Source: Coriaria nepalensis
Lineage: Eukaryota; Streptophyta; Magnoliopsida; Cucurbitales; Coriariaceae
Length of the DNA: 64,000 nt
Assembly: GCA_027186245.1 (NCBI GenBank)
Contig: CP114484.1
Location: forward strand, 7,720,001-7,784,000
Direction of reading: 5' to 3'
Positions 62,970 through 64,000 of this stretch are shown piece after piece (positions within the stretch are counted from its first letter, which is position 1; the number at the start of each line of letters is the position of its first letter). Below the pieces are notes generated by a model that made no database searches, was not told the DNA's origin, and saw only the letters and a list, made by a program, of their open reading frames with translations. A program made the position numbers and the translations under genes.

Positions 62970-63335
62970 CAACTTTCCGGAATTGGAACACTTTCCAATA
63001 AAGGAAAGATACCTAATGATGATAGTTTTATAAATATGGAACTCTTTCTATAATGGGAAAATTTTTCCGAACATTAAAATATCCTAATCTTGAAACTCTT
63101 TCCAAAGTAGGACAATTATTTTTTCGGTTAAATTTTCAAAACCAAAACTTTTCCAAGTTAGGCAAGGTACCCAAACAAAATCTTTGTTATTTAGAATTTT
63201 TTAAGTATACACAATTTTTGTACAGGTGAACTTTCAAATCCGGAACTTTTCCCAGTTAGGTAAATTCGCCAAACAATAAAACTTCATAATATAGAACTAA
63301 TTCAAAAATGGGTAAGTTCTCGAAAAAATTTGGAG
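62970..63335 (+). repeat. Degenerate tandem repeat, unit about 60-70 bp
   Basis: Six related words follow each other: GGAACACTTTCCAATAAAGG, GGAACTCTTTCTATAATGGG, GAAACTCTTTCCAAAGTAGG, AAAACTTTTCCAAGTTAGG, GGAACTTTTCCCAGTTAGG and GAACTAATTCAAAAATGGG. The spacing is irregular and identity is moderate, so the array is old. Confidence 0.65.
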
Positions 63336-64000
63336 AACTTCATAATATATGGTGATAATATAGGATCCATCACCTCTATATTAGAAGAAAATTTTTATAA
63401 ATGATATACCATATGCAATAAAGAAATCTTTGTAAAAAATAGTATGGTATGAAAAATATTTCTATAAATTCATTGTCTAATTATATAAGGGATCATAGAA
63501 TTCAAAATGTAAGTCTAGTATGGTTTAACAGTTAAATCAAGACCTCGGAATATATAGGACCATGAATAGATGGAACGATCAATCCAATACGGCAATAGTC
63601 ATCGACGATTCTTATTGAAATTTCTCATATTCCGTATGACACGGGTGCATATATGTCTTGGTCCGGTGGTTTAAGTTGATTAATCAAGATGATCATATTA
63701 ACTATTTGGCTTAAAATGTATTTTTAAGGTCTAAATGGTCCATTTACTAAAATGGATAAAATTTACAAGTCATTGTGGGGCCCATCTGCCGGCGTAGTGC
63801 AAAACATATTCGGTCATACATATAAAGGACAATTGGATTTTGGCTCCATTCTAAATTAAAGAATTTTGACTCGTTCGTAGAGAACATGATTTAAGAGTTA
63901 AATTATAAATAAGTTCGATTTGTTAAGTCTAGATCATATCCACGCTATTAGTATATCCAAAATGTGATTTAGATTTAATTGAACTTAAATAATTTTTTAT
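63336..64000 (+). repeat. LTR fragment of the 1.9-kb family, running off the window
   Basis: It matches 23110-23780, with AGGATCCATCACCTCTATAT, AGTCTAGTATGGTTTAACAG, CATCTGCCGGCGTAGTG and CCACGCTATTAGTATATCCA in order. The right end lies outside the window. No coding sequence accompanies it here. Confidence 0.8.

Noticed and set aside
1..64000. tRNA, rRNA, organellar inserts, bacterial operon signals or riboswitches
   Set aside because: I looked for their hallmarks by eye and saw none. tRNAscan and an organelle BLAST would be the decisive tests.

Overview
The window is nuclear DNA from a flowering plant, probably a eudicot. It is AT-rich and has split genes with GT-AG introns. It carries plant-type genes for a PRA1 F-clade protein, a USP-like/kinase receptor-like cytoplasmic kinase and a PP2A B55 subunit. 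Between them lie decayed Ty1-copia, Ty3-gypsy, Mutator-like and hAT-like elements. I cannot name the species. No rRNA, tRNA, CRISPR array, operon or organellar sequence was recognised.

Only three protein-coding genes look intact or nearly so. (1) 8607-9173 (+) is an intronless PRA1-family membrane protein with a TATA box upstream. (2) 29718-33120 (-) is a nine-exon protein kinase of the plant group with an N-terminal USP-like domain; its reading frame closes across all splice junctions at 690 codons. Its conserved C-terminal tail is cut by a stop, and recognisable tail sequence lies beyond that stop. (3) 41227-47841 (-) is a complete 14-exon gene for the B55 (WD40) regulatory subunit of protein phosphatase 2A, 516 residues. 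A 23-base G run lies just past its 3' end. The kinase and the PP2A subunit could both act in phosphorylation signalling, but nothing here shows that they work together.

Layout: 1-8.4 kb is AT-rich DNA holding a broken actin gene fragment (start codon damaged), a pair of 0.88-kb direct repeats placed in that fragment's intron, and a small hAT-like element. 10.1-13.7 kb is a dead copia element (-). 14.7-16.9 kb is a DUF1985/Ulp1 protease relic typical of Mutator-like elements (+). 17.0-24.3 kb is a degenerate copia element (+) with a full 3' LTR of about 1.9 kb and a truncated 5' LTR. 24.6-26.1 kb is a satellite block in which a 56-bp array is flanked by an 84-bp repeat family. 26.1-28.2 kb is a degenerate MuDR transposase (-) with acidic 18-residue repeats. 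35.8-38.0 kb holds retroelement relics. 48.4-64 kb is a nested retroelement cluster: gypsy pol ends and gag-pol starts in an odd order, LTRs of the same 1.9-kb family, and an Athila-like gypsy relic (-).

No undescribed functional system was found. The best leads are the actin fragment, the kinase tail lesion, the 84/56-bp satellite block, the permuted gypsy arrangement and a palindromic module shared by two different small elements.
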